Shown: piece after piece, positions 52,555 to 61,469 of the stretch
How positions within the stretch are numbered: position 1 is the stretch's first letter
Layout of the letters: every line of letters begins with the position of its first letter
DNA from: JADLHS01 sp964553795
GTDB lineage: Bacteria; Verrucomicrobiota; Verrucomicrobiia; Limisphaerales; JADLHS01
NCBI GenBank assembly: GCA_964553795.1
Contig: CAZKMR010000011.1
Location: 10,785-74,784 of the forward strand
Length of the DNA stretch: 64,000 bases
Direction: 5' to 3'
Translations under genes and position numbers: made by a program
Notes under the pieces: generated by a model
Database searches by the model: none
Seen by the model: the letters and a program-made list of their open reading frames with translations, nothing else
What the model was told of the DNA's origin: nothing

Positions 52555-54177
52555 TCAGGCTTGGGCCTGAGTTTGCTTATTGCCAACCCGCAGCAACGAC
52601 CACCAGATGATCATGGGCACAATCCAGACCAAATTCAGCCAGGCGAAGTGGCGGAAGAAGAGTTGGCCCGAGCGGAAGAACGCATTGGCCTGGATGGCTT
52701 GCGTCGCGAATTCGTTGTTGGCCTGCGCGGCATGGGCGAACCCACCGACGGCAAGATCATTCGCAACCGCCGCGCCTCCCGCCGCCGCATGCCACGCAAT
52801 GGCGCAACCTCCGAGAGCCTGCCAGCCGAACGCTAATCCGCCAAGCGCCCACGCGCCGACCGCCAGCCCACCCCAGGCCATGCCCCCGATGGCAAATCCC
52901 GCCCAAGCGAACAATCCAATTCCCAAGCCCCCAATGCAGATCGGGGCAATCGCGACACCGCCGAAGGCAAACAGCAAGCCCACCGCCAGGTCGCCCGCGG
53001 CAATCCAAGCCTTCACGGGTTTTTGGCGCGCCAGGAAACCGCCGCCAATGCGGATGTGGATCAAGGGCCAGCCCAACAGCGTAACTGAGCTGCGATATTC
53101 CCATGCCGGCCGGCGTTCGGGACGCGTGGGCGCGGCGATTTCCAGCGCCCGCGCAATTCTCTTTTCTTCGCGCGAAACCCAGACGCACAAGCCGAGCAAA
53201 CTGATCACTTGAGCGACGGCGGTGAAAACCAACAAGCCTACGAACGCACGCGGTGCGAGTTGTGAGATCGCGTCGCGCCAGAAAAAGAGGGCAAGGTACA
53301 CCACCATGAAACCCACGATGCAACCGATGAGCCAACGATAGAATTTGCGGAGCAACGCGCGTTCCTGGTCGGACGTCGCCCCGGCGAGGCTCAAGCGATA
53401 GCCTAAATAATTTCCAAAAATGGCGAGCACCGGCCCGAGCAGAATCCAGAGGAATCCCAGGGCGCCCGCGGTTTTGGCCGTGCCGCCCTTGATGGCGACA
53501 GCGCTCATGGCAGCAGCGGGGGCAGAAATGGTCAAGACGGGCAAAGCGGTGAGCACGCCGAGCGTGAATGTCCTTCCGGGATTGGTGCGGGTCAACGCGC
53601 CTTCCACGAACGTGAGCACCTGTTCCTGGAGTAATTTTCGGCCGCGGGACAGCCGTTGTTTCACCGCGTCTTCGCTCAATTCCAATGCGGCGGCGACGGC
53701 TTCGATGGATTGATGCTCGCGATAAAACAAGACGAGCGGTTCGCGATAATTCTCGGGAATGCGTTCGAGCGATCGCCACAGAATGGCGGCTTCCTCATTG
53801 GTAATGGCTTGGTCGGGCGGCAACGGCTCGGGACACACGGATTCCGGCGCGTCGTCCAAATCGTCCGAGGTGTGCACCGGCTGGCGGCCATCGCGGCGCA
53901 GGCTGTTATTGATGCGATTGCGCGCGATGCCGCAGAGCCACGCGCGCAGCTTATGTTGCTCGCGCAAATGGCGCAGGCGTTTCCAGGCGGTGATAAATGT
54001 TTCCTGCGCGAGATCTTCGCTCGCGCCCAGGCTGCCGGTGGCGCTGTAGGCGAGCGCGCAAATGAGGGATTGATACCGCGAAACGATGTGGCCGAAGGCG
54101 TCGCGATTGCCGGAGAGGCTCGCGGCCACCAGATCAGCGTCACTCGGCGCGGCGGCAGACATTGCAGTTGTCATCAT
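52555..54177 (-). CDS. ECF sigma factor fused to a membrane domain with Gly/Ala decapeptide repeats
   Basis: With ATG 54177 the product has 540 residues. The N-terminal 185 form an ECF sigma: region 2 at about 26-95 (FGHIVSRYQSLICALAYSA, SEDLAQETFITAWKRL) and region 4 at about 128-182 (LPPDQAI, IEAVAAALELSEDAVKQRLSRGR). Several membrane segments follow at about 195-330. From about 357 there is EYRS/LGWPLIH, then nine ten-residue repeats (AxGxxAWGGL-like) to about 495 and a final hydrophobic segment. A soluble output fused to the membrane module of the two kinases suggests direct control at the membrane. No anti-sigma gene is adjacent. Confidence 0.88.
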   Translation of the reverse strand: MMTTAMSAAAPSDADLVAASLSGNRDAFGHIVSRYQSLICALAYSATGSLGASEDLAQETFITAWKRLRHLREQHKLRAWLCGIARNRINNSLRRDGRQPVHTSDDLDDAPESVCPEPLPPDQAITNEEAAILWRSLERIPENYREPLVLFYREHQSIEAVAAALELSEDAVKQRLSRGRKLLQEQVLTFVEGALTRTNPGRTFTLGVLTALPVLTISAPAAAMSAVAIKGGTAKTAGALGFLWILLGPVLAIFGNYLGYRLSLAGATSDQERALLRKFYRWLIGCIVGFMVVYLALFFWRDAISQLAPRAFVGLLVFTAVAQVISLLGLCVWVSREEKRIARALEIAAPTRPERRPAWEYRSSVTLLGWPLIHIRIGGGFLARQKPVKAWIAAGDLAVGLLFAFGGVAIAPICIGGLGIGLFAWAGFAIGGMAWGGLAVGAWALGGLAFGWQALGGCAIAWHAAAGGAAVANDLAVGGFAHAAQANNEFATQAIQANAFFRSGQLFFRHFAWLNLVWIVPMIIWWSLLRVGNKQTQAQA

Positions 54178-54383
54178 AACGCGCATGAGTGGTCGAATCA
54201 CGCGCGGAGGTGACAGGATTTTTTTCCAATCAATGAAGCACTCCGCCAATGCACTTAACCGGAACGGTTCAGGTGAATGCCCGCGGCCGACTTCTCCTGC
54301 CACTCAACAACTGCGCTGTCGCCAGGGAATTCGAATCCTTGAAGTCACACCGCGGCGGCCTGAAAAACTGCGAAATGCGATCG

Positions 54384-54959
54384 TCAGGGCGTGACGAGGC
54401 CCAGAATGCGTTGGCGCGGCACGGTGCCATAGATGCGACTGTCGGCGCTGTTGCCGCGATTGTCGCCCAGCACGAAATACTGGTCCACACCACACACAAA
54501 GAGTTGCGCCTTATACCGCGCGTCGGGATAAGTCCGCGTACCGGGCGCCAGATAGGGTTCGGCCAAACGCTCGCCGTTCACGTAGATTTCTCCGCCCGTC
54601 ACGTACACGCTGTCCCCCGGCCGTGCGACGACGCGTTTGACCGCGAAAACTTCGGCCTCCGGATCTCGCAGCACGACGATTTCCATCGGCTTGGGTTCGC
54701 GCCAGGCATAGACCGCCCGGTTCAGAACATACCGCTGATGGTCCGGCAAGGTCGGCATCATGCTGCAACCCTGCACCTGCACCGCTTGCAACAGATAGCG
54801 TTGACTGAATTGAAAACAGCCATACGCCGCCAATGCCAGCACCGCGCACACGAGGCCTTGCCGCAACAACGCGGTCGCCAGTACGCGACCAAGCGATAAC
54901 CAGTTCCGCTGCGGCACGGTGGGAGAATCCTGGATGAACTCGAATGACTCCTGTTTCAT
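54384..54959 (-). CDS. lepB: Signal peptidase I (second copy)
   Basis: The 191-residue product has one membrane segment (about 31-50), catalytic S66 in GCSMMPT, K108 in VKRVVARPGD, and the usual final box GDNRGNSADSR. It is about 30% identical at best by eye to the copy at 33805 and has a different N-terminal region, so the two are paralogues and not a recent duplication. It stands alone, about 200 bases upstream-side of the sigma-factor gene. Confidence 0.92.
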   Translation of the reverse strand: MKQESFEFIQDSPTVPQRNWLSLGRVLATALLRQGLVCAVLALAAYGCFQFSQRYLLQAVQVQGCSMMPTLPDHQRYVLNRAVYAWREPKPMEIVVLRDPEAEVFAVKRVVARPGDSVYVTGGEIYVNGERLAEPYLAPGTRTYPDARYKAQLFVCGVDQYFVLGDNRGNSADSRIYGTVPRQRILGLVTP

Positions 54960-55399
54960 GCAAACTTGCTGTGGCGTGATGCGTTGTTTCCGTTGGCAAT
55001 GAATTCATCTCATTGGTACGCGCAACGCGCAACGGAGGTTGATTACGCAATGGGCGCGGTAAACTTACGGAGCATGTCCAGCGTGCAGAGCAAGGCGGCC
55101 CGCAGGGAAAATGGCGATGAACCGCCGGAAGAACGAAGTCGTCCCGGGCGCAGCCGGGGAAAATGCAGCGGTGTTTGCGGAAGGAGGAAAGGCCGCGCGG
55201 AAAAGAACGCTGCGGAATCCGGCAAAAAAATCGGCGGAGCGACGCAAAAAATCGGCCCGCCCGCAGCGGGCCGTTCGCGTCAAATTACAGCAGGCAATGG
55301 AAGCGTGGGCTTCAACTCCAGGGGTTCACACTCAGGTCAGCGAAGAAATCGGGTTCCGGCGCGCGGAAACCGTAGTGCGGCGGGACGCCCCGCCTTGCG
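54960..55399. other. Intergenic region without a supported gene
   Basis: The 440 bases between lepB and flgL hold several open frames on both strands, but all lack a family match, a ribosome site or normal codon use and are read as chance frames. A long purine-rich stretch (about 55100-55250) is followed by the flagellar terminator. Confidence 0.5.
55244..55275 (-). terminator. Rho-independent terminator of the flagellar operon
   Basis: On the minus strand CGGCCCGC (55273-55266) and GCGGGCCG (55260-55253) form a perfect eight-base-pair stem with a five-base loop, followed by A and six T. It lies about 130 bases after the flgL stop and nothing else ends between, so it closes the flgF-flgL transcript. 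Confidence 0.85.
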
Positions 55400-56335
55400 T
55401 CAGCGCAGATAATCCAAGAGCGAAAGATTCAAAGCGCGCGCGCCGCTTTGCAAAGCAGCCTCGTATGCGGTCTGGGTCTGACTCAACTTCACCAGCGTTT
55501 GCGCGAGGTCCGCGTCCACTTCCTTGGACACCTGGCCTTCAATGGATTGGCCGCGTTGTTCGTTCAACTTCTGGGTGGTCTCCAGGCGGGCTTGAATCGC
55601 ACCATTCGCGCTCACGTGATACAGCAAATTGTCCTCGTCGTTGGCGAGGTTGGCCCGGTCCGTGGCGGCGATCATTGCCACATTACCAGAGAGCAGATTG
55701 TTCTGGAGCGAAATCAAATGATTGAGCAGGTCCGCGCCCGAACGTGTATCCGCGACCAATCCGCGCGGGCCGGCGCCGGTGGTGTTGTCGCCAATCACCT
55801 GGCTGGTGATCATCACGCCTTCGGAAATTTCCACTTCCGAAGTGGTGAGATTGCCCTGATACGTTACCGCCGTCACGTTGTTGTTGGCATCCAGCGTCAT
55901 CGCATACGGCGGTTGATTGGTGATCGTGCCGCCGAAAATGTAATCGCCGCGATTGGTGCTGTTGAGCAGGTGCACCGCCTGCTTGATCATTTCCGTGACT
56001 TCCTTGGCGTAGAACTGCAATTCCGACGGTGACTTCAAGTCGTCCACCTGCGTGGCGATTTCGCTCGCGCGATCGGAGAGGGTTTTGATGGCCTTGATGC
56101 CGTCATAGGTCGCCTGCGCCAATTCAAGCTGGCGGGCAATGTTCTTGGTGTATTGGCTGTTGGTGCTGAATTCGCCCTGCATGTCCAACACCCGGCGCAA
56201 CGCCACGGGATCATCCTCCGGCAGCCGGACGCGTTGTCCGGTGGCGGCCTGACTCTGCAATTTCTGTTGGCGCACCGCGAGATTGCTCAACTGCGTGATC
56301 AGCGTATCGGAGAAGGTGTTGGCGGAGACGCGCAT
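55400..56335 (-). CDS. flgL: Flagellar hook-filament junction protein FlgL
   Basis: FlgL (HAP3) links the hook-associated FlgK ring to the filament. The 311-residue protein begins MRVSANTFSDTLITQLSNLAVRQQKLQSQ and contains NRGDYIFGGTITNQPPY, with the flagellin-like C-terminal helix ALQSGARALNLSLLDYL. It is the last gene of the operon, 42 bases after flgK. Confidence 0.95.
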   Translation of the reverse strand: MRVSANTFSDTLITQLSNLAVRQQKLQSQAATGQRVRLPEDDPVALRRVLDMQGEFSTNSQYTKNIARQLELAQATYDGIKAIKTLSDRASEIATQVDDLKSPSELQFYAKEVTEMIKQAVHLLNSTNRGDYIFGGTITNQPPYAMTLDANNNVTAVTYQGNLTTSEVEISEGVMITSQVIGDNTTGAGPRGLVADTRSGADLLNHLISLQNNLLSGNVAMIAATDRANLANDEDNLLYHVSANGAIQARLETTQKLNEQRGQSIEGQVSKEVDADLAQTLVKLSQTQTAYEAALQSGARALNLSLLDYLR

Positions 56336-56377
56336 AATATTCGGAGTGCTCGGTTTAAGTCAGAAATTCAGGCGGCC

Positions 56378-57784
56378 TCACCGTTTCATGTTCACCAGGG
56401 TTTCCAGCATTTCATCCACCACGGTCACCAATCGGGCCGATGCCGCGAAGGCTTTCTGAAACCGTGTCAAATCCGTCATTTCTTCGTCCAACGAAACCCC
56501 GCCCAGCGAATCGCGCTGCCGTAACAGCATGTTCTCAATGGCCTGTTGGTCGCTTAACTGCGTGTTCACCGTGGCCAGTTCCTGCCCGAACGTCGCAACG
56601 TTCTGGCTGTAGGCCTGGCTGAATGTTTGATTGTTCAGTGCGGCGTGTTTGGCTTGCGCCAGTTGGGCCAGCGCCAACGCCGTCTGGTTGTCGCCCGCCG
56701 CGCCGGACACGCCGGCCGCCTGCACGAGCGAGGGATCGTTCAACAACGCGCCATTGACCCCGATGTCGGCGGCATTCGTGCCGGTGAAGAAGTTTGCGCC
56801 CGTGCTGCCGGTTAGACTGAACCCGTTCGCGTGAACTGCGTTCACTTGCGTGATGAGGAGGTTCGCCAACGAATTGATGTTGGTGCGCAACGTTGCGATG
56901 CCTACATCGCGCGCGTCAATCGTGCCTTGGATGCTGCCCCCCGTCAGCGGCAACGGGGTGCCGGCCGTGGTGGCGCGCACGAGCATTTGTCCGCCGCCGG
57001 CATCATAAATCTCCAACGAATCCACCTGCTGATTGTCCACGATCATGTCCACGCCGCCGATGGCCACATTGACCGCGCCGCCGGCGCTGGTGGTGAGATC
57101 GAGTTTGACATACTTGGCCAACTCTTCGAGCCGGGCCTGCCGCGTGTCGCGCAAATCGTTCGCCGAACCGCCGGAAGTAATTTCCGCCGTGCGAATCAAA
57201 TCATTCAACTTGGCGATGTCCGCCAGCAATTGATTGGCTGAGGTCGCTTCCGCCGTGATGGTGGCGTTAAGCGAGTCGTTGAGCGTGTTGAGACGTTTGT
57301 CCAGTTGATTGAACTGCAACGCGAGACTCGATGCTTGCATGAGCAACGTTTGCCGCTCCGCCATCGAGGTCGGATTGGTGGACAAACTATGAAACGCATT
57401 GAACAGGTTGCTCAACCCCTCGGATAAACTGTTGCCGCCGCTGATCCCCTCCGCGGACGACGTGTCAATCTGGGCGCCGAGCGCGGCCTGACCGTATTGC
57501 AACGCCAACTGCCGCGCGGCCAATGCGCCGCGATTACTCGCTTCCGCTTGAATCTGATTGTCCAAAATCGCATTGCGCATCTGGACGATGGCTACGGCTT
57601 CGGCGCCCGTGCCTTGCGGTCCCACTTCGCTGCCAATCGTGATGGACGTGCTGATAGCCACGCGTTGGCGCGCGTAAGCGGGATTGTTGACGTTGGCCAG
57701 GTTCTGGCCCGCCACTTCCACGCCCGCGCGTTGCGTGCTCATCGAGCGCGCCGCGAGGTTCAAAGTGCCGAAAAGTCCGAGCAT
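56378..57784 (-). CDS. flgK: Flagellar hook-associated protein FlgK
   Basis: FlgK (HAP1) forms the first junction zone between hook and filament. The 468-residue protein has the N-terminal rod/hook motif GVEVAGQNLANVNNPAYARQRV, the central LSEGLSNLFNAFHSLSTNPTSM segment, and the C-terminal helical segment LDEEMTDLTRFQKAFAASARLV. It starts three bases after flgN, whose product is expected to chaperone it. Confidence 0.96.
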   Translation of the reverse strand: MLGLFGTLNLAARSMSTQRAGVEVAGQNLANVNNPAYARQRVAISTSITIGSEVGPQGTGAEAVAIVQMRNAILDNQIQAEASNRGALAARQLALQYGQAALGAQIDTSSAEGISGGNSLSEGLSNLFNAFHSLSTNPTSMAERQTLLMQASSLALQFNQLDKRLNTLNDSLNATITAEATSANQLLADIAKLNDLIRTAEITSGGSANDLRDTRQARLEELAKYVKLDLTTSAGGAVNVAIGGVDMIVDNQQVDSLEIYDAGGGQMLVRATTAGTPLPLTGGSIQGTIDARDVGIATLRTNINSLANLLITQVNAVHANGFSLTGSTGANFFTGTNAADIGVNGALLNDPSLVQAAGVSGAAGDNQTALALAQLAQAKHAALNNQTFSQAYSQNVATFGQELATVNTQLSDQQAIENMLLRQRDSLGGVSLDEEMTDLTRFQKAFAASARLVTVVDEMLETLVNMKR

Positions 57785-57787
57785 AAA

Positions 57788-58285
57788 TCAACCGATCGCC
57801 TGATAGACCGCATGGGCGGGAAACGCGCCGTTGCTGACGCTCATCTTATCCGTGTACACCGGGCTGTGCGTGCCGGGCACGAGATTGCCAAGCAACCGGC
57901 TCATCAATTCCAGCGAGCGACACAACAACACATGATTCTGCCGCGACCGCTGATGAATGCGGCCGAGCGATTCGTTATTCTCCTGCACCAACGCCGAAAG
58001 CAACGGTCGGTAAGCGCTGGGCAACAGGGGAATAATTTCGCCAAACGTCGCATCGCCGGGCAAACCCAACTGTTGCGCCACCTCGGTCTGGCTCGCCGTG
58101 CGCGCCTGCCGGGCGCACTTGATCGTCTGACTTTGAACTTCGATTTCCGCCGTGGCCTGGAGCAACTCCTCGGAACGCCGCGTGATCGCGTGCTCCTGTT
58201 GCTGGTCGAGGCGCGCCAGCATCTCGCCGTATTGCTGCAATTCTTCGCGCAACGCCTGGATCAAATTCTCAAGTGGTTGATTCAT
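57788..58285 (-). CDS. flgN: FlgN-family export chaperone
   Basis: The 165-residue helical protein (LIQALREELQQYGEMLARLDQQQEHA, then SLGRIHQRSRQNHVLLCRSLELMSRLL) fits the FlgN family, which holds FlgK and FlgL until export. Its place directly before flgK and flgL supports this. The ATG overlaps the flgJ stop by four bases. The C-terminal tail after residue 135 is unusual but follows the family's poor conservation. Confidence 0.85.
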   Translation of the reverse strand: MNQPLENLIQALREELQQYGEMLARLDQQQEHAITRRSEELLQATAEIEVQSQTIKCARQARTASQTEVAQQLGLPGDATFGEIIPLLPSAYRPLLSALVQENNESLGRIHQRSRQNHVLLCRSLELMSRLLGNLVPGTHSPVYTDKMSVSNGAFPAHAVYQAIG

Positions 58286-58629
58286 ACTTTGGGCTGGCCC
58301 TCACCGGGCGCAGAACTGGGGGTGCATTCGTGCTGTAATTGTTTCGCCAGAACCCGGGCCAGGCCCAGGCCGCCCGACTTGCTCATGCTGTCGGCCAGAC
58401 TGTTTGTGACCATGTCCTGATAAATTCCATTCGTCGCCGAGTCCGAACCCTCGACGGTTTTGAACATATTCTTCGTGGCGTCGGCCAGAATCTGCCGCAG
58501 TAACACCGCCTCAAACTGCCGGCTCACCTCGGCCACCTTCTCCGCGTCGCTCACCTTCGGATTGCGCTCCAACTGGTCGAGCGACAACTCCGCGGGACGG
58601 ACGTGGGTGGGTAATGCGGCGATGTTCAT
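58282..58629 (-). CDS. flgJ: Rod-binding protein, FlgJ N-terminal domain only
   Basis: The 115-residue protein has the rod-binding core AEVSRQFEAVLLRQILADATKN then GIYQDMVTNSLADSMSKSGGLGLA. Its length matches the rod-binding domain of FlgJ without the C-terminal muramidase, so wall cutting for rod assembly must be provided by another protein. It starts two bases after flgI. Confidence 0.9.
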   Translation of the reverse strand: MNIAALPTHVRPAELSLDQLERNPKVSDAEKVAEVSRQFEAVLLRQILADATKNMFKTVEGSDSATNGIYQDMVTNSLADSMSKSGGLGLARVLAKQLQHECTPSSAPGEGQPKV

Positions 58630-58631
58630 GG

Positions 58632-59732
58632 TTAACGCATGATGAGTTCCGCCTGCAACGCGCCGGCCTGTTTCATCGCCTGGAAAATCGCCATCATATC
58701 GCGCGGCGACACGCCAATGGCGTTCAATCCCGCCGCCACCTTTTCGATCGTCGGCATCTCGGGCAGGGTGATCAACTTGCCCTTTTTTTCGGTGACGGCC
58801 GCATCAGTTCGCGTCACCACCGCCGTCTGGCCGGTTTGACTGAACGCGTTCGGCTGCGAAACTTCGTCCGTGTTCGCGATGGCAATCGTCAGTTCGCCGT
58901 GCGATACCGCACAGGGCGCGATGCGAATGCGCGACGTGGCTACAATCGTCCCCGTGCGCTCATTCACAATCACGCGCGCCGGCACGTCGGGTTGCACTTC
59001 CAACGATTCCACCACCGAGATAAACGCCACGGGATTGTTCTCAAAACCTTCCGGCACGCGAATCTGAACCGAGGTCGAATCAATCGCCGCCGCGCTGTTG
59101 GTGAAAACTTCATTCACGGCCGCCGCCATGCGGGCTGCCGAGGTGAAGTCCGGTTCGCGCAGCAACAGTTCCACGAGATTGTTGCGGACAATCTCGGTGG
59201 GAATTTCTTTTTCCACGAGCGCGCCCCCGGAAATCTGCGCCACCGTCGGATGATTCTTTTGCACGCTCGCGCCGCCGTTGCCGCTGATAAATCCACCTAC
59301 AGCCAAGGTGCCTTGGGCCACGGCATAAACTTTTCCGTCCGCACCCAACAATGGCGTTTGCAACAGCACGCCGCCTTGCAACGTCTTCGCGTCGCCGATG
59401 GTCGAGATCACCACGTCGAGGCGCGTGCCGTTCTTCACGAACGCGGGAATGTCCGCCGTCACCATGACGGCCGCGACGTTTTTGGAGGACAACGCCGCCG
59501 CGGGCACGTTGACACCAAAGCGTTGCAACATGTTCGCGATGCTTTGCAGCGTATAGACGGGATTTTTGTCACCGTCGCCGGCCAGCCCGGTCACCAGACC
59601 GTAGCCGACGAGCTGGTTCTCCCGCGCGCCGGCCACAATGGTCAAATCTTTGATGCGCGAACCGGTGGCGCGCGCCCCCGTGGCGACGAGCAATCCTCCG
59701 ACGATTAAACTGGCAAGCAAAAGACGACGCAT
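58632..59732 (-). CDS. flgI: Flagellar P-ring protein FlgI
   Basis: FlgI forms the P-ring in the peptidoglycan layer. The 366-residue protein has a signal peptide (about 22 residues), SRIKDLTIVAGARENQLVGYGLVTGLAGDGD, NVAAVMVTADIPAFVKNGTRLDV and GNGGASVQKNHPTVAQISGGALVE, all family hallmarks. It follows flgH by eight bases. The presence of FlgI and FlgH indicates a diderm with an outer membrane. Confidence 0.97.
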   Translation of the reverse strand: MRRLLLASLIVGGLLVATGARATGSRIKDLTIVAGARENQLVGYGLVTGLAGDGDKNPVYTLQSIANMLQRFGVNVPAAALSSKNVAAVMVTADIPAFVKNGTRLDVVISTIGDAKTLQGGVLLQTPLLGADGKVYAVAQGTLAVGGFISGNGGASVQKNHPTVAQISGGALVEKEIPTEIVRNNLVELLLREPDFTSAARMAAAVNEVFTNSAAAIDSTSVQIRVPEGFENNPVAFISVVESLEVQPDVPARVIVNERTGTIVATSRIRIAPCAVSHGELTIAIANTDEVSQPNAFSQTGQTAVVTRTDAAVTEKKGKLITLPEMPTIEKVAAGLNAIGVSPRDMMAIFQAMKQAGALQAELIMR

Positions 59733-59740
59733 GAGTCTGT

Positions 59741-60535
59741 TCAGAATGGAGTGATTTTTTCCCAGACGCGCGTGAACCAGCCTTTGCGCTGATTATCGCT
59801 CAACGTGCCGTTGGACACGTACTTGATCGTCGCGTCGGCGATGTTGTAGCTGAACACCGTGTTGTTGGGCGCGATATCTTCCGCGCGCACCACGCCGCGC
59901 AGCACCGCTTCCTGGGTCTCGCCCGAGAACGACGTCGTGCGCCGGCCTTCAATGACGAGATTCTTGTTCGGCAGCACATCCACCACGCGCACCGTGATGC
60001 GCGCCGTGATGCGCTCCGAATTGCTGATCTTGCCGCCGCCGTCGAAATCCTGGGCCGATTTCATTTTCATCGCGGGCAAGGTGCCGTTCTTCGTCAGGAA
60101 ACTGCTCGCCGTCGGACTGTAAAGAAACGAACTGATGCTCGCGTCAATCGCCGTGCTCTTGGAAGTCGAGGTGGAATTATCTTTCGACGCCGTGTTGTTT
60201 TCCTGCACGAGGATCGTGAGCAAGTCACCAACGGCGCCCGCGCGCTTGTCGGCGACAATGGAAACGGACGAATCCGCTTTCCACAACGATTGCGCCGGCA
60301 CCGACAGCGCCGCGGTCAACAGCGCCGACAACAGGGTGCAGCGGCCCAGCGAATACCAGACCCGGCTTGCACTGCGGCGCGGCCGCACCACCATGGATGC
60401 GTTGCCCATGAAATTCGCTTCCGCATCGGCGAACCGAATCGGCTCGGGCCGCGCGACGCCGGTGGTCGTGGTGGGGAGATGATCCGCCAACGAAGACTCG
60501 CCGGCTTTAGAGGGAGACAAGGATGGTTTCTTCAT
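59741..60535 (-). CDS. flgH: Flagellar L-ring protein FlgH without a lipobox
   Basis: FlgH forms the L-ring in the outer membrane. The core has GDLLTILVQENNTASKDNST, GGGKISNSERITARITVRVVDVLPN and NLVIEGRRTTSFSGETQEAVLRGVVR. ATG 60535 overlaps flgA by 29 bases and puts a 47-residue unusual segment before the signal; ATG 60409 has GGAAG nine bases upstream and may be the true start. The signal ends ALSVPAQSLW with no Cys, so the usual lipid anchor is missing. Confidence in the start is low, in the family high. Confidence 0.9.
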   Translation of the reverse strand: MKKPSLSPSKAGESSLADHLPTTTTGVARPEPIRFADAEANFMGNASMVVRPRRSASRVWYSLGRCTLLSALLTAALSVPAQSLWKADSSVSIVADKRAGAVGDLLTILVQENNTASKDNSTSTSKSTAIDASISSFLYSPTASSFLTKNGTLPAMKMKSAQDFDGGGKISNSERITARITVRVVDVLPNKNLVIEGRRTTSFSGETQEAVLRGVVRAEDIAPNNTVFSYNIADATIKYVSNGTLSDNQRKGWFTRVWEKITPF

Positions 60536-61469
60536 TGTGAACTTTGCCGCGAAATTCGCGTTTGGATTTGAGATTGCGCACCCGAACCGTCTGGCCCGGC
60601 AAACCGTCTTCCAGCACTTCAACTTTGACCGAAAGCGTCAACGCGCCGTCTTGAATCAAGGCTTCGGCCAGTTTGCCGCGCCGCACCACGGGCCGCAGTC
60701 GCAGCGACCGGCTCGTCAACGGCAGACCAGGAGAAATGTTTTCCGCCAGTTCTAATCCCGGCAGGTCGGTGTCCAGCGCCGTCAACGGATCGCGCGTCGT
60801 CAGCAAATCGCGCCGTTCCAGTTGAATGTCCGCGTCTTGCACCAGCGTGCCGCGGCGCAATTGCGAACCCGCCACATAAACCTCGCGCCAGATGCTCGCC
60901 TGCACTGGAATTTGCCACGCGCCCGCCACTTCTTCGCCGGCGCGCAATTCAAATCGCGCGATGAAATTCGCCGTCACGCCCGCGGTCGGGAGATCGAGAA
61001 TTTTCACCGTCACCGGCTCGTCGATGATGCTTTGCGCCGGGACGGGGCGGGTGAAGCGGAGTTCCAGTTCGCCGCGGTCTTTGACGTAATCTTGTTGCAA
61101 CGACGCGGTCAGCATTTCCTTCAGATCGCTTTCCGAGATGTTGCGCATGCGGCGGGTGACGCGCACGTACGCTGCGCCGCTCCAGTTCGTGGACACGTAT
61201 TCCGGCGCGACCTGTTGCAGCAGTTCGTTGACTTGTACCGGCGTGAACGTCTGCGTGCGACCGGCGGTCGGCGCGGGCGCGAGGCGGAGGTGGGGAAGTT
61301 CCGCCGGCGCACCCGCGACGAGCTGGTTAAAGTGAATTCCCGTCGCATCAACTTGTACTGCGGGGAGCAGTGACCACCCAAAGGACTCGTCGGCCGCTGC
61401 GGTAGCGGTGAGCACCAACCCTAGTGACAGGCTGGGTAGTTTAAGGAATTTTGCGACGGGAAATTTCAT
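60507..61469 (-). CDS. flgA: Flagellar P-ring assembly chaperone FlgA
   Basis: FlgA is a periplasmic chaperone for FlgI. The 320-residue protein has a signal peptide (about 25 residues), an N-terminal beta region (FTPVQVNELLQQVAPEYVST) and a C-terminal SAF-like part with REVYVAGSQLRRGTLVQDADIQLERRDL and GQTVRVRNLKSKREFRGKV. Its ATG shares one base with the flgG stop. Confidence 0.92.
   Translation of the reverse strand: MKFPVAKFLKLPSLSLGLVLTATAAADESFGWSLLPAVQVDATGIHFNQLVAGAPAELPHLRLAPAPTAGRTQTFTPVQVNELLQQVAPEYVSTNWSGAAYVRVTRRMRNISESDLKEMLTASLQQDYVKDRGELELRFTRPVPAQSIIDEPVTVKILDLPTAGVTANFIARFELRAGEEVAGAWQIPVQASIWREVYVAGSQLRRGTLVQDADIQLERRDLLTTRDPLTALDTDLPGLELAENISPGLPLTSRSLRLRPVVRRGKLAEALIQDGALTLSVKVEVLEDGLPGQTVRVRNLKSKREFRGKVHNEETILVSL

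Noticed and set aside
54300..54345. A GAATTCGAATCC stretch resembling a tRNA T-loop
   Set aside because: No matching acceptor, D or anticodon arms can be folded around it.
55065..55412. Lys/Arg/Ala-rich frames on both strands, possibly a histone-like protein
   Set aside because: They overlap each other, lack ribosome sites and family motifs, and are best explained by the purine-rich sequence around the flagellar terminator.
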